From positions 353,973-417,972 of the forward strand of contig CP070815.1 of NCBI GenBank assembly GCA_020344215.1: a stretch of 64,000 nt of DNA, read 5' to 3'. Shown piece after piece: positions 17,196 through 26,517 of the stretch (positions are counted from its first letter, which is position 1; every line of letters starts with the position of its first letter). The notes below the pieces were generated by a model. It was not told the DNA's origin and searched no databases. It saw nothing but the letters and a program-made list of their open reading frames with translations. The position numbers and the translations under genes are program-made. The stretch is from Gemmatimonadota bacterium. GTDB taxonomy: Bacteria; Gemmatimonadota; Gemmatimonadetes; Palauibacterales; KS3-K002.

Positions 17196-18386
17196 TCAGC
17201 CCTCCAATAGGGCCGGGATGCTCGATTGGGTCGCCGATGGGTGGACCAGCACCCCGTCGCCGGTGGGCAGGCTGATGATCGCGGGCGCATCTCTCACAAT
17301 CCGGTGAAAGCCTTTGCCCTCCAGGATGCGATGCACGAAGATCCGGCGAACGAAAACCATCGCGCTCGCAAGTACCGGGACGGCAACAAGAAGGCCCACG
17401 ACCCCAAGGAGCTTCGCCATGACCAGAACCGACAGTATCGTGAGGACCGGTGGCAACTCGACCTGCTTCTCGAACACCATCGGTGCGACGACATTGGCCT
17501 CGAAAACGTGGACGACCACACCCAGCAAGATCACCAGCAGTGCCTTCGTGACACCGGCCGTGCCGATCACGAACAGAGCCGGCAGCAACGTCGAGAGGAT
17601 CGTACCGAAGAACGGCACGATCACCGCGATCCCGGTGAAGACACCGAAGGCAAGGGAGTACGGCACATCAAGGAGGACGAGGCCGATCCAGGTCAACGTG
17701 CCCAGCACCACCATCGAGATGCCCAAACCGACCAGCCAAGAGCGAATCGTGTGACCCAGGTCGGATAGGATATCACGCGCCAGTTCCCGGTACGCCGGGG
17801 GCGTGAGTGTGATGAGCCCTTCCCGGTAGATCGTTGGCTTCACCGCCATGTAGATGCCCATGATCAACACGGACACCACGTGAATCGCTACACCGATTCC
17901 GGAGAAGATGTACGGTACGACGTCCCCGAAGAACTCTCGCGCCTGCTCGAAGACCCGCTCCCCGATATCACCACCGCCCTCGGCGCCTTCGCCGAGCGGG
18001 CCGAGCAGCCGCCCCAGCAGGCTGTCCTGCTGCTGGGCCAAATGGGTCAGTTGTTCCTGGATCCCGTCGAGCCGGCCCGGCAGCTCGCCGAGCAGCGCCT
18101 GAAACTGATTGACGACCGGCGGGACGATCAGAAGACCTACGAGCCCGATCAACAAGAACGTCCCGAGCAGAGCGACGATGACGCCGAGACCGCGAGCTAT
18201 GGTGAGGCGGCCGGTGACGAGGTCGGTGAACGCGCCCAAGTATACGGCGAAAAGCGCCGCCACGAAGAGGAGCAGGAGAAGATCGGCGACGCTATTGACG
18301 AAGAGCAGGAGAAGGACGACGAAAACCGTCGTCGCCAGTACGCCGTACGCCTGGCGTGGACTGAAACCCGAATTCGAATCAGCCAG
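17196..18386 (-). CDS. AI-2E family transporter (PerM-type), probable CTG start
   Basis: Multi-spanning permease of the AI-2E transporter/PerM family, about 396 aa. Features are N-terminal TM pairs, a long amphipathic extramembrane section (LPGRLDGIQEQLTHLAQQQ), and C-terminal TMs with the family GVFTGIAVIVPFFGTIL and PVLASAMVF segments. The first ATG/GTG (18263) would delete the first TM (VLATTVFVVLLLLFV). The frame extends to a stop at about 18413 with no ATG, GTG or TTG; the only sensible start is CTG 18386, with AGGAGG 6 nt upstream. It overlaps the pspA stop by 8 nt. Confidence 0.8.
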   Translation of the reverse strand: MADSNSGFSPRQAYGVLATTVFVVLLLLFVNSVADLLLLLFVAALFAVYLGAFTDLVTGRLTIARGLGVIVALLGTFLLIGLVGLLIVPPVVNQFQALLGELPGRLDGIQEQLTHLAQQQDSLLGRLLGPLGEGAEGGGDIGERVFEQAREFFGDVVPYIFSGIGVAIHVVSVLIMGIYMAVKPTIYREGLITLTPPAYRELARDILSDLGHTIRSWLVGLGISMVVLGTLTWIGLVLLDVPYSLAFGVFTGIAVIVPFFGTILSTLLPALFVIGTAGVTKALLVILLGVVVHVFEANVVAPMVFEKQVELPPVLTILSVLVMAKLLGVVGLLVAVPVLASAMVFVRRIFVHRILEGKGFHRIVRDAPAIISLPTGDGVLVHPSATQSSIPALLEG

Positions 18387-19149
18387 CTTCTTCCTCCTCG
18401 GGTGCCGGCTCTTCCTCTATGATCTCGGCCTCGCGGACCTCACCCTCCGAATGGGTCTCACTTTCAGCCGCAGGCAGCAGGCCCATCTCTTCCTTTAGCG
18501 CGGCGAGCTGACGTTCCACATCTATGTCGCCGCCCTCCAGACGCTTGAACTGTCGCTCCAGGTCGTCACCACCCAACTCCTCATCGACCTCGGCTGCGGC
18601 CAGCGCTCGAATCTCCGATTCCTCGATTCGCTCGGCCATCCGCTCGAATGCCTCGAACGAGCTGCGGTCGGCGAGCCCGGTCAGCGTCTCGTGGATCCGC
18701 TTCTGTGCCGCGGCCCGCTTCTGACGAGCGATCAGCAGATTGCGCTTGCGCTTCGCCTCCTCGATCTTGCTGCTCAACTGCCGCAGCGTGTCTTTGAGCT
18801 TCTCGGTCTCGGAGGCGTGACCGCGCCACTGCTCCTCCAACGTGCCGGCGTGCACGCCGTGCTCCTTCCCTCGCAGTAGAGCCTGTCGAGCCAGGTCCTC
18901 GCGGCCCTCTCGTAGCGCCAGCTTGGCCCGCCGATCCCAGTCGGCGGACTGGTCCCGCTCGTCCTGAACCTGCCTCCGGAGCTTGCGCTCATCGGCGATC
19001 GCGACCGCAACCTCTTGCTTGGCCTGTGCTAGCTGCGAGCGCATATCGTCGATGATCTGATTGAGCATCTTCTCGGGGTTCTCCGCTCGAGCGATGAGGT
19101 CGTTCAGGTTCGACCGGACCATCGTGGAAAGTCTGCTCCAGATACTCAT
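18379..19149 (-). CDS. pspA: PspA/IM30 family protein
   Basis: Membrane-associated coiled-coil protein of the PspA/Vipp1 (ESCRT-III-like) family, 256 aa. The N-terminal amphipathic helix MSIWSRLSTMVRSNLNDLI and the following AENPEKMLNQIIDDM are the family signature; the rest is almost all helix to about residue 215. A very acidic tail (EIIEEEPAPEEEEAG) extends beyond the usual length. In the family it protects and repairs the inner membrane under stress. It is followed by the AI-2E permease and preceded by a YbjN-like gene and small membrane proteins. Confidence 0.92.
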   Translation of the reverse strand: MSIWSRLSTMVRSNLNDLIARAENPEKMLNQIIDDMRSQLAQAKQEVAVAIADERKLRRQVQDERDQSADWDRRAKLALREGREDLARQALLRGKEHGVHAGTLEEQWRGHASETEKLKDTLRQLSSKIEEAKRKRNLLIARQKRAAAQKRIHETLTGLADRSSFEAFERMAERIEESEIRALAAAEVDEELGGDDLERQFKRLEGGDIDVERQLAALKEEMGLLPAAESETHSEGEVREAEIIEEEPAPEEEEAG

Positions 19150-19159
19150 AGCTCTCTCT

Positions 19160-19549
19160 CTATGGCGTTCTGTAACGCAACAGCGTCTCGTACTGCGACC
19201 GCAGAGCCATCATAATGCTCTCCAGCGATGCCTGCAGCTCGCTGAAGTCCAGGTCCGCTAGCTGCAGGGTGTCGGTCAGCACGATCTCGTTCTCATCAAG
19301 GCCGTAGGCCCCGTGCACCATATCGTTGGCGTTCAACTCGAGAAGCTCGCGGAATAGCCCGTTCCGCAACTCCTCATCTTCCGGCGCATCCATGACCTCA
19401 ACCCGCACCAGCAGCAAGGGAGGCGTGTACGTCACGAACACCGGCGCTGCCTCCAGGCCGTCTCCGATGACCCAGAGCCCCTCTTCGATCTCCTGGAAGG
19501 GCATTCCCATCCGGAGTAGGTAGCCTTCTACATCCTCGCGCGTGACCAT
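19160..19549 (-). CDS. YbjN / T3SS-chaperone-like domain protein
   Basis: A 129-aa protein with the alpha/beta layout of YbjN and CesT-type chaperone-like domains: TREDVEGYLLRMGMPFQEIEEGLWVI, then two beta strands (PVFVTYTPPLLLVRVEVM), then ELLELNANDMVHGAYGLDENEIVLTDTL. (Longest runs given here in overlapping pieces of one domain.) No type III secretion genes are nearby, so a YbjN-like role as a small adaptor or chaperone is more likely. It has a good SD (GGAG, 6 nt) and lies 10 nt upstream of pspA, which suggests a shared transcript. Confidence 0.65.
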   Translation of the reverse strand: MVTREDVEGYLLRMGMPFQEIEEGLWVIGDGLEAAPVFVTYTPPLLLVRVEVMDAPEDEELRNGLFRELLELNANDMVHGAYGLDENEIVLTDTLQLADLDFSELQASLESIMMALRSQYETLLRYRTP

Positions 19550-19561
19550 CCCGATCTCCGC

Positions 19562-19864
19562 CTAGGTTCGCGTGTCAGAGTCTTCCGCCTCGCCAGGACC
19601 CAGTCTCATGTGTCCGGGCTCTGACAGCAGCTGCGTCAGGAAGGTCTGCTCCTCGACCACCCGCTCAACCCGGTCGCGCAGCTCCTCCACGTCGTGCCGC
19701 AGCTTGTCAAGCTCGCCCCGAGAGACCGCCCCCTCGGACGCCTTGGGCGGCACCAGATTACTCACCGCGTCACCCAGTGCCTTTCCCAGCGGCGAATCGA
19801 CCAGAACGATCTTCGCCAGAATCGCCAGAAAGAACAGCGCCACGAGGTACGCCACAGTCATCAT
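19562..19864 (-). CDS. Small membrane protein with coiled coil
   Basis: A 100-aa protein of unknown function. One N-terminal TM helix (VAYLVALFFLAILAKIVLV) is followed by a polar linker and a coiled coil at about 48-75 (LDKLRHDVEELRDRVERVVEEQ is split over three heptads). The C-terminus is acidic. It would sit in the inner membrane with the coil in the cytosol. It is 12 nt upstream of the YbjN-like gene. The topology is reminiscent of PspB/PspC-type partners of PspA, but I see no sequence match to either. Confidence 0.65.
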   Translation of the reverse strand: MMTVAYLVALFFLAILAKIVLVDSPLGKALGDAVSNLVPPKASEGAVSRGELDKLRHDVEELRDRVERVVEEQTFLTQLLSEPGHMRLGPGEAEDSDTRT

Positions 19865-19978
19865 CCCAAACTACGACCCCGGGAAGCCGCCAGTTTCTAC
19901 TCCAGTAGACCACCGCCCGTCCGGGCGGCCCTACATAACCATTGGGAAATATCGGTGTGCTGCGCCAGATTAGCTAGG

Positions 19979-20500
19979 TCAGGACGCCCGCTCGCGGCGA
20001 GCGCTCTGCAGCATTAGCGAGAGTTGCGCGTGAAGGGCCTCACCCTTGTCCTTCGCATGGCTCCACTTCTTCCGCTCCGCCAGCGTCCGGACCTCCTGAA
20101 GCCCCTCCTCGAGAATCTCCACCATCCCCGCCTGCTGGGCCACGACCTCGTCGTGCTCAGCCGCCTTCCGGAGCTCCCCCAGCATGCGCCCCGACTCCTC
20201 CAGAAGCACCTCTACACGAGAGCGCAGCTCCTTCTCTGAGGGCCTGCGCTTCTCGGACGGCGCCACTTCCTCCGCAGGCTTCGGCTCCGACACCGCCGCC
20301 TCCGCCTCGCGCGCTGCCTCCACCCGGGCGCGAAGTCCCGGAATCTCAGCTGTCTCCTCAACCTCACCCTGCGGCGTACTCTCCACCGGCGCTGCCGCCC
20401 GAGATTCCGAGGTCGTAACCACCCCGCGTCGACGCATGAGCAGGAAGGCGGCGATTATGGCCACCGCCACCACACCCACAGCGATCCAGACTACGCCCAA
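19979..20500 (-). CDS. Membrane-anchored coiled-coil protein, hypothetical
   Basis: A 173-aa protein of unknown function. A single N-terminal TM (VVWIAVGVVAVAIIAAFLLM) is followed by RRR, a Pro/Glu/Ala-rich linker to about residue 85 and a helical C-terminal domain (ELRSRVEVLLEESGRMLGEL). The start is TTG 20500, favoured by an AGGAGG 4 nt upstream. It is oriented with, and separated by 114 nt from, the next small membrane protein, so it may be in the same transcript as pspA. Confidence 0.6.
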   Translation of the reverse strand: MGVVWIAVGVVAVAIIAAFLLMRRRGVVTTSESRAAAPVESTPQGEVEETAEIPGLRARVEAAREAEAAVSEPKPAEEVAPSEKRRPSEKELRSRVEVLLEESGRMLGELRKAAEHDEVVAQQAGMVEILEEGLQEVRTLAERKKWSHAKDKGEALHAQLSLMLQSARRERAS

Positions 20501-20533
20501 GATCCCTCCTGAGAGATCATCGGGAACACGGAT

Positions 20534-20725
20534 TCAGAAGGGGAGTCGGTCGGTGAAGAACAGGACCAGATAGGCCATCCCCCACACGATAAGGAAGGTA
20601 TAGGCGCCCAGCAGCCATGCCTTTGCACCTTTTCGCTTCGCTTCGATCGCTGCCACGCTGCCAGTCCGGGGGGCCGGGTCAGAGCTGGCGTCGGCCTTGT
20701 TTCTGTTAACTGGCTTACTGAACAT
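20534..20725 (-). CDS. Small single-TM protein, hypothetical
   Basis: A 63-aa protein with a polar basic N-terminus (SKPVNRNKADASSDPAPRTG) and one C-terminal TM helix (WLLGAYTFLIVWGMAYLVLFF). No family recognised. A modest SD (TGGAG) precedes the ATG. It lies 33 nt upstream of the TTG-started coiled-coil protein, in a run of small membrane proteins. The short length leaves some doubt, but the hydrophobic pattern supports a real product. Confidence 0.5.
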   Translation of the reverse strand: MFSKPVNRNKADASSDPAPRTGSVAAIEAKRKGAKAWLLGAYTFLIVWGMAYLVLFFTDRLPF

Positions 20726-20874
20726 CGTCTCCAGGACAATTCCGGTGATGTAGACGCCAGCCCCGTCACCACACCACAGTCCAGCCCCACGCCGGCAGTT
20801 CCCTCACCCTCGCGATCAAGTCCTTGATTCTTTCGCTGAAAGGGACCCTAAGCTACGGGCGGTACTTTATGGTG

Positions 20875-21195
20875 TCAAGAGATCGGCCGGCCTTTCTCAG
20901 CGGCTCTTTCCGCGGCGTCGAGTCGGGCGGCAAGCTTGCCGACCAGCCCTTTGTAGGCAAGGATAGTCCGCGCGTAGCCGACCCGTTCCCAGGTGGTGAC
21001 GAGGATGTAGGCCACGGCCAGGAACAGCAAGAACTGCCATGATTGGAGGAGGGGAGCGGTGACGATGAGGGCCGCGGACAGCAGCAGGCCGCTGATCACA
21101 ACCATGCGGACTCTTCGCCGGGTGACCCCAACGTCCGAGCTTCGCTCGAGGAGCATTCTTTCCCCTACGGTCAACCTCAGCTTCGTCTCGTCCAT
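20875..21195 (-). CDS. Two-TM membrane protein, hypothetical
   Basis: A 106-aa protein of unknown function. Two adjacent hydrophobic segments (MVVISGLLLSAALIVTA and WQFLLFLAVAYILVTTW) form a helical hairpin, with a basic RRRVR stretch before the first and a helical C-terminus (VGKLAARLDAAERAAEKG). I chose the ATG at 21195 because AAGGG lies 8 nt upstream; an ATG at 21210 has no SD. Part of the small membrane protein run upstream of pspA. Confidence 0.6.
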   Translation of the reverse strand: MDETKLRLTVGERMLLERSSDVGVTRRRVRMVVISGLLLSAALIVTAPLLQSWQFLLFLAVAYILVTTWERVGYARTILAYKGLVGKLAARLDAAERAAEKGRPIS

Positions 21196-21278
21196 CTGGC
21201 GACCCTTCATGGTGGCACGCCGGCCGGGCTAGCCGGCGGCGGCGACAAACCCAGCCAGCCGATCCAGCGTGGCCCGGG

Positions 21279-21458
21279 CTAGCCCCTCTGACGCTCGGCC
21301 AGCTGCGAGAGTCGGAGCAGGAGCATTACGGCCGTCGTCAGCAGGACGCCGGTACCCGCGTAGAAGACAGTCTGCCCCGTGTCAGTGCCGATGAAGAACA
21401 GGGCAACCACATAGAACCCGAGACCGATCACGAATAGAGCATAGCAAAGGCGTAGCAT
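21279..21458 (-). CDS. Small two-TM protein, hypothetical
   Basis: A 59-aa protein made of two TM helices (LCYALFVIGLGFYVVALFF and TVFYAGTGVLLTTAVMLLL) separated by a short GTDTGQ turn. No family recognised. The ATG at 21458 has a strong SD (AAAGGAGG, 6 nt), so it is likely translated; the longer frame to 21491 overlaps the DinB gene. It sits 29 nt downstream of DinB. Confidence 0.6.
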   Translation of the reverse strand: MLRLCYALFVIGLGFYVVALFFIGTDTGQTVFYAGTGVLLTTAVMLLLRLSQLAERQRG

Positions 21459-21487
21459 GACTGCCTCCTTTCGCCGGGATCGCTGAA

Positions 21488-22003
21488 TCAAGAGGATGCT
21501 CGGATATTGCGGGTGAGCGCCGGTTCGATCCCCATGAGTCGTTCGTAGAGCGCTAGCTGGCCCCTGTGGTACATCTCCTGGGCAATGCCGTGGTGGAGCC
21601 AGGCCAACCGGGTCCCCTGCTCACCGTCGAAGCGCGTGATGAGCTGGAGCATGTGTAGCTCCCCCGCCTCGTGGAACCTCCGCTCGCCATCCTGGATCGA
21701 TGCCTCGAGGAGCCCGAGCAACTCAACTTTGGCGGTCGCATCCCTTACGTGTGCGGCATAGAGACCGAGCAACTCGGGCCAGGGCGCGCGCCGGAAGTCG
21801 GTGTCGGTCCGCGTCAGCTCTCCGGTCATCATTAGCGCGACTTCCAGTATGTGCTGGATCAGCTCAGTTACGCTCTTCACCTCCGCCGCGGGCCGGAAGT
21901 CGAAGCGATCCGCCGGGATGTTCTCCACCTCCTCGATGAGGCCCCGGCGCACGTCACGCCAACTCTCGAGCGCTTCCTCAAGCAAGGACGTCACGAGTGC
22001 CAT
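21488..22003 (-). CDS. DinB family protein
   Basis: A 171-aa four-helix-bundle protein of the DinB/YfiT superfamily. Candidate metal-ligand histidines are in ELIQHILEVA and in the C-terminal LHHGIAQEMYHRGQLALYERL (first and third His form the usual trio with the early one). Members act as thiol- or metal-dependent transferases or hydrolases; exact substrate is unknown. It has a strong SD (GGGAGGAG, 6 nt) and lies 57 nt downstream of the phosphatidyltransferase gene. Confidence 0.8.
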   Translation of the reverse strand: MALVTSLLEEALESWRDVRRGLIEEVENIPADRFDFRPAAEVKSVTELIQHILEVALMMTGELTRTDTDFRRAPWPELLGLYAAHVRDATAKVELLGLLEASIQDGERRFHEAGELHMLQLITRFDGEQGTRLAWLHHGIAQEMYHRGQLALYERLMGIEPALTRNIRASS

Positions 22004-22060
22004 CGCGTTCTCCTCCCTAAACCGGCGAGTAGACCCAGGTCACCGCTCCTCCACTCATGT

Positions 22061-22774
22061 TCATCCAGATCGATCACCGCCAATGGGCGCTGACTCCCTC
22101 ACCACGTTGGGCGGCTCAAGTTTCGCCAGGTCGGCCAGGTTTCTCGCAATACGACGCAGTAGCACCAACAGCATCGCGGTGACGCCGACGAGGGCGATAA
22201 AATCGAGCGTGCCGAAAGGTACGTTGCGAAGCTCTATTACCGGCTCGAACCCCAGTGCCAACGCGCTCCCCGCCACGATCAGGATCACCCGCGCTTCCGT
22301 GGGCCCGATGTAGTCGTAACCGAACTGGAAGGTGCCGAGAACGTAGGTTTCCAGATAGACATTGATCGACATCAGGTAGTAGGCGATGAGCATCATCAGT
22401 GCAACCGAGAGCAGCAGGTAGGGCGAGAAGCCGAGCCCTAGGCAAACGAAAGCGACGCAGAACATGTCGACGGTGTGGTCCAGGTAGTAGCCGTAGCGCG
22501 GTCGCTCGATGCGCCTGACCCTGGCCAGCGTCCCGTCCAGACTGTCGCCGATCCAGTTCACCACCCACAACAGGTTCGCCGCCCACAGGTAATTGGCGCT
22601 GCGGCCGGACAAGGCGTAGCAGAGACCGATGGCGGCCGCCGAGACGGCGCCGAGCGCGGTCATATGATCCGGCATTACCCGCCGAGGCAGCACTGCTGCC
22701 ATTCGCGGGAGGACGTACGCCTCGAAGGGGCGCAGCAGGTACTTTGGCTCACGACGATGCTCAGCGTCCGACAT
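22061..22774 (-). CDS. CDP-alcohol phosphatidyltransferase family protein
   Basis: Integral-membrane phospholipid synthase, 237 aa. The full CDP-alcohol phosphotransferase motif D(x2)DG(x2)AR(x8-9)G(x3)D(x3)D is seen in [10 protein letters not shown] and GYYLDHTVD. About six TM helices are predicted. The enzyme joins a CDP-activated lipid to an alcohol; the acceptor (inositol, glycerol phosphate, other) cannot be told from sequence. The start has GGGAGG 6 nt upstream and overlaps the uvrA 3' end by 14 nt. Confidence 0.88.
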   Translation of the reverse strand: MSDAEHRREPKYLLRPFEAYVLPRMAAVLPRRVMPDHMTALGAVSAAAIGLCYALSGRSANYLWAANLLWVVNWIGDSLDGTLARVRRIERPRYGYYLDHTVDMFCVAFVCLGLGFSPYLLLSVALMMLIAYYLMSINVYLETYVLGTFQFGYDYIGPTEARVILIVAGSALALGFEPVIELRNVPFGTLDFIALVGVTAMLLVLLRRIARNLADLAKLEPPNVVRESAPIGGDRSG

Positions 22775-25577
22775 GCTCGGCCTCCCGTCGCTTCTCTCTC
22801 CTGCGATTCAGCAGCGGCTTGAGGAACCGACCCGTGAGGCTGTCTTTGACGCGCGCAACCTCCTCCGGCGTTCCTGCCGCCACGACTTCCCCACCCCCAT
22901 CACCGCCCTCCGGCCCCAAGTCGATGATCCAGTCGGCTGTCTTGATGACGTCCAGCTGGTGCTCGATGACCACCACGGTGTTGGCGCGATCGACCAGCTG
23001 GTGCAGCACATCAAGCAGCAGGCGGATGTCCTCGAAATGGAGGCCGGTGGTAGGCTCATCCAGGATGTAGAGCGTGCGGCCCGTCTGCACCTTGGAGAGC
23101 TCGGTGGCAAGCTTGACGCGCTGGGCTTCGCCGCCCGAGAGTGTGGTCGAGCTCTGACCCAGCGTGATGTACCCAAGACCGACGTCGCGCAGCGTCTGCA
23201 GCTTGCGCCGCACGGTCGGAATCGGCTGGAAGAACTCCAGCGCCTCGTCCACCGTCATCGCCAGCACATCGGCGATGCTCTTGCCCTTGTAGAAGACCTC
23301 GAGCGTCTCACGATTGTAGCGTCTGCCGCGACACGCCTCACATGGTACGTACACGTCGGGCAGGAAGTGCATTTCGATCTTCACCAGACCGTCGCCCTGG
23401 CACGCCTCACAGCGGCCGCCTTTCACGTTGAAGCTGAAGCGGCCCGGCTGGTAGCCGCGAATGCGGGACTCCGGCAGCTGGGCGAACAACTGCCGGATCG
23501 GTGTGAAGACGCCCGTGTAGGTCGCCGGATTGGAGCGGGGGGTTCTGCCGATTGGCGACTGGTCGACATCGATCACCTTGTCGATGTACTCGAGCCCCTC
23601 GAACCCACTGTGCTCTCCCGCAACGAGGCGCGAGCGGTAGAGGCGTCGCGCCAACTCGCGGTAGAGGATCTCCTCGACGAGCGTCGACTTCCCCGAACCC
23701 GACACACCGGTGACACAGATGAAGCGGCCGATCGGGAACTCCACGTCGATGCTCTTGAGGTTGTACTGGCGGGCGCCGCGCACGATGAGCCGTTCACCGG
23801 TTCCCGGCCGCCGCACTTTCGGCACATCGATCCTGCGCTCGCCTCGCAGGTAGGCACCAGTAAGCGACTCCTGGCAGGCCAGCACATCGTCCAGCGTTCC
23901 TTCGACCACTACGTGACCGCCACTACGCCCGGCGCCGGGCCCCAAGTCGACGACATGATCGGCACGTCGGATCGTCGCCTCGTCATGCTCCACCACGATC
24001 ACCGTGTTGCCGAGGTCGCGGAGCGACTCGAGGGTACTCAGCAGCCGCGCGTTGTCACGATGGTGCAGCCCGATCGACGGTTCGTCGAGGATGTAGAGCA
24101 CGCCCACCAGCCTCGAGCCGATCTGTGTGGCCAGCCGTATCCGTTGGGCTTCGCCGCCGGACAAGCTCTCGGCGCTGCGGCCCAGCGTCAGGTAGGATAC
24201 GCCGACATCGTCGAGGAACTGCAGACGCTCAAGGATCTGCTTCAGGATCGGCCCGGCCACCGCCTCGTCGAAGTATGACTCGCGGCCCACGAAGAATTCA
24301 CGCACCCGACCCGCGGTCATGCCGACGACCTGACCAATCGACCGACCCTCAAAGGTGACCGCCAGCGCCTCCCTGCGCAGCCGGGCCCCGCCGCAGTCGG
24401 TACACACGGCGTCCGACATGAACTCGGCAAACCGAGCGCGGAGCCGGTCGCTCGCCGTCTCGTGGTAGCGCCGCTCCAACCGCGCCACCGCACCTTCCCA
24501 GCCGAGGTCCTCCGACCCGAACAGGATTTCCTGCCGCATGGTTTCGGGCAGATCGGCCCACGGCGTGTTCGAGTGGGTCCCGTGCCTACGTGCCAGCGGA
24601 TCGATCACACGCTTGCGCAAGAACCCGATCGGCGAGCCCCAGGGGATGAGAACGCCCTCGAGCAGCGAGAGGCGACCGTCGGCGAGCATGAGATCGGGGT
24701 TGGCTACCTTCCGCACCCCCAGTCCACCGCACGCCTGACACGCGCCGTAGGGCGAGTTGAATGAAAACTGCCGCGGCTCGAGCTCCGGCAGGTTAATACC
24801 GCAGTCGGGGCAGGCGTACCGCTCGCTGAAGAGATGGCTCTGCGGGTCCCCACCGTTGGCGTAGCGGTCGACTTGCACCACCCCATCGGCGGTGCGGAGC
24901 GCCACCTCGATCGAGTCTGTGATTCGCGCCCGGTCGCCGGCACGCACGCTCAGTCGATCCACAACGATCGCGATGTCGTGGTTCACGCGGCGGTTAAGCT
25001 TTGGCGGATCGTTCAGATCATACGTCTGCCCGTCGACGCGGACACGCACGAAGCCGTCCTTGCGCGCCCGCTCGAAGAGGTCCTTGAACTCGCCTTTCCG
25101 CCCCCTCACCAGCGGGGCCAGCACTTCGATGCGCGTCCTCTCCGGCCAGCCGAGCACGGTGTCTGCTACCTGCCCGGGCGTCTGCCGGCGCACCGGCTTC
25201 CCGCAAGAGGGGCAGTGGGGCGTACCGCAGCGTGCCCACAGCAGGCGCAGATAGTCGTAGATCTCGGTGATCGTGCCGACGGTGGATCGCGGGTTCCGCC
25301 CAGCCGTCTTCTGTTCGATGGAGATCGCAGGTGAGAGACCTTCGATCGAATCGACGTCGGGCTTCTCCATCAGCCCCAAGAACTGTCGAGCGTAGGCGGA
25401 GAGCGACTCGACGTAGCGGCGCTGCCCCTCCGCGTAGATCGTGTCGAAGGCGAGGCTCGACTTGCCGGATCCCGAGAGCCCTGTGATGATCGTGAGCTCG
25501 TTCCGAGGGATGCGGATATCGATGTCCTTAAGATTGTGCTCGCGCGCGCCGCGGACGACCAGGTACTCGCCGTGCAT
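22761..25577 (-). CDS. uvrA: Excinuclease ABC subunit A
   Basis: Nucleotide excision repair damage sensor, about 938 aa. It has two ABC ATPase modules: Walker [10 protein letters not shown] near residue 34 and GVSGSGKST near 630, each with an LSGGEAQR signature ([15 protein letters not shown] and [14 protein letters not shown]). Zinc fingers are visible as CPDCG..CQACGG and [14 protein letters not shown]. UvrA dimers load UvrB on damaged DNA. The ATG at 25577 matches the usual N-terminus ([13 protein letters not shown]); a GTG at 25592 is in frame. Codon use and orientation match neighbours. Confidence 0.97.
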   Translation of the reverse strand: MHGEYLVVRGAREHNLKDIDIRIPRNELTIITGLSGSGKSSLAFDTIYAEGQRRYVESLSAYARQFLGLMEKPDVDSIEGLSPAISIEQKTAGRNPRSTVGTITEIYDYLRLLWARCGTPHCPSCGKPVRRQTPGQVADTVLGWPERTRIEVLAPLVRGRKGEFKDLFERARKDGFVRVRVDGQTYDLNDPPKLNRRVNHDIAIVVDRLSVRAGDRARITDSIEVALRTADGVVQVDRYANGGDPQSHLFSERYACPDCGINLPELEPRQFSFNSPYGACQACGGLGVRKVANPDLMLADGRLSLLEGVLIPWGSPIGFLRKRVIDPLARRHGTHSNTPWADLPETMRQEILFGSEDLGWEGAVARLERRYHETASDRLRARFAEFMSDAVCTDCGGARLRREALAVTFEGRSIGQVVGMTAGRVREFFVGRESYFDEAVAGPILKQILERLQFLDDVGVSYLTLGRSAESLSGGEAQRIRLATQIGSRLVGVLYILDEPSIGLHHRDNARLLSTLESLRDLGNTVIVVEHDEATIRRADHVVDLGPGAGRSGGHVVVEGTLDDVLACQESLTGAYLRGERRIDVPKVRRPGTGERLIVRGARQYNLKSIDVEFPIGRFICVTGVSGSGKSTLVEEILYRELARRLYRSRLVAGEHSGFEGLEYIDKVIDVDQSPIGRTPRSNPATYTGVFTPIRQLFAQLPESRIRGYQPGRFSFNVKGGRCEACQGDGLVKIEMHFLPDVYVPCEACRGRRYNRETLEVFYKGKSIADVLAMTVDEALEFFQPIPTVRRKLQTLRDVGLGYITLGQSSTTLSGGEAQRVKLATELSKVQTGRTLYILDEPTTGLHFEDIRLLLDVLHQLVDRANTVVVIEHQLDVIKTADWIIDLGPEGGDGGGEVVAAGTPEEVARVKDSLTGRFLKPLLNRRREKRREAEHVGR

Positions 25578-25598
25578 CGGGCCTACACCCACGTCTCT

Positions 25599-26510
25599 CT
25601 AGCCGGCAGGGACAACAACGTTCAGCGCTCTCGGACGTACGGTAGCGGTGAACGGAGTCGTCGTCCCCTGCCGCTCGCCGTCGATCTGCACGGGCAGCGG
25701 CGGATCTGCCTCGACAACCACCTCGCGCCCTCGGTAGTAGCGCAGCCGCCGGCTACGCCGGTAGCGCCGGGTGACGATCGAAGCCATCGCCGAGAGGAAG
25801 TCGAGGGTCGTTTCGACGGCGAAAACGCAAACGTCCAGGAGGCCATCATCGGGCCGGCCGTCCGGCACGAGGTCCACGGGCCGCGGCAACAACGGCGCCG
25901 TCAAACCCGACATGTTGGCCACTTCGACTCCGATACCCCTGCAGGTGTCTTGCTCGCCGTCCACGGTGATACGCAGTGTAGACGGGCTGGGCGCAAACGC
26001 TGCCGCTGTGGCTGCGTGCACGTAGGCCAGGTAGCCGAGACGCTTCTTGAGCTCCGACCGCGGTCGCACGACCTCGGCGTCGTACCCCGCGCCGGCGATG
26101 ACGGTGAACGGCCGACCGTCGATCATGCCGACGTCGATCTTCCGGACGCTTCCCTTCAGCGCCACGTCGAGCGAGCCGCTGAGACTTTTCGGAACACCAA
26201 GGTTCGCCGCCAGCTGGTTACCGGTGCCGACGGGGAGAAGCGCGAGCACGGCATCGGAACCGACCAGCGCCGACGCGACTTCGAGTACGGTGCCGTCACC
26301 TCCGGCGACGAGGACGCGACCGTAACCGTCAGCCACCGCCGCCGCGGCAAGCTCCTGCGCGTGCCCGGGCGCCTCGGTGCGTGAGTATGCGTAGGGGATT
26401 TTGCGGGCATCAAGCGCCGCCTCGACCTGCCGGCGCAATTGCTCGGCACGCCTCGGCCCCGCCGCCGGATTGTGGATGATGAAGAGCTCCCGCCTCACAG
26501 ATCCGCTCAT
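25599..26510 (-). CDS. Diacylglycerol/lipid kinase family protein (YegS-like)
   Basis: Lipid kinase, 303 aa, of the DAGK catalytic-domain family. The N-terminal FIIHNPAAGPRRAEQL, GGDGTVLEVASAL (nucleotide loop) and LPVGTGNQLAANLGVP are diagnostic, with AGAGYDAEVV in the second domain. It should phosphorylate diacylglycerol or a related lipid at the inner membrane. Start: ATG 26510, because the frame upstream reads into htpX; the SD is weak. It lies 7 nt downstream of htpX and 21 nt upstream of uvrA. Confidence 0.88.
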   Translation of the reverse strand: MSGSVRRELFIIHNPAAGPRRAEQLRRQVEAALDARKIPYAYSRTEAPGHAQELAAAAVADGYGRVLVAGGDGTVLEVASALVGSDAVLALLPVGTGNQLAANLGVPKSLSGSLDVALKGSVRKIDVGMIDGRPFTVIAGAGYDAEVVRPRSELKKRLGYLAYVHAATAAAFAPSPSTLRITVDGEQDTCRGIGVEVANMSGLTAPLLPRPVDLVPDGRPDDGLLDVCVFAVETTLDFLSAMASIVTRRYRRSRRLRYYRGREVVVEADPPLPVQIDGERQGTTTPFTATVRPRALNVVVPAG

Positions 26511-26517
26511 CGGCCCG

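Noticed and set aside
18263..18265. GTG 18263 as the AI-2E permease start
   Set aside because: It would remove the first TM helix and has no SD, whereas CTG 18386 has a strong one.
22773..24278. A 501-aa open frame on the plus strand
   Set aside because: Antisense to uvrA with no SD, family motif or normal composition; long antisense frames are expected at this GC content.
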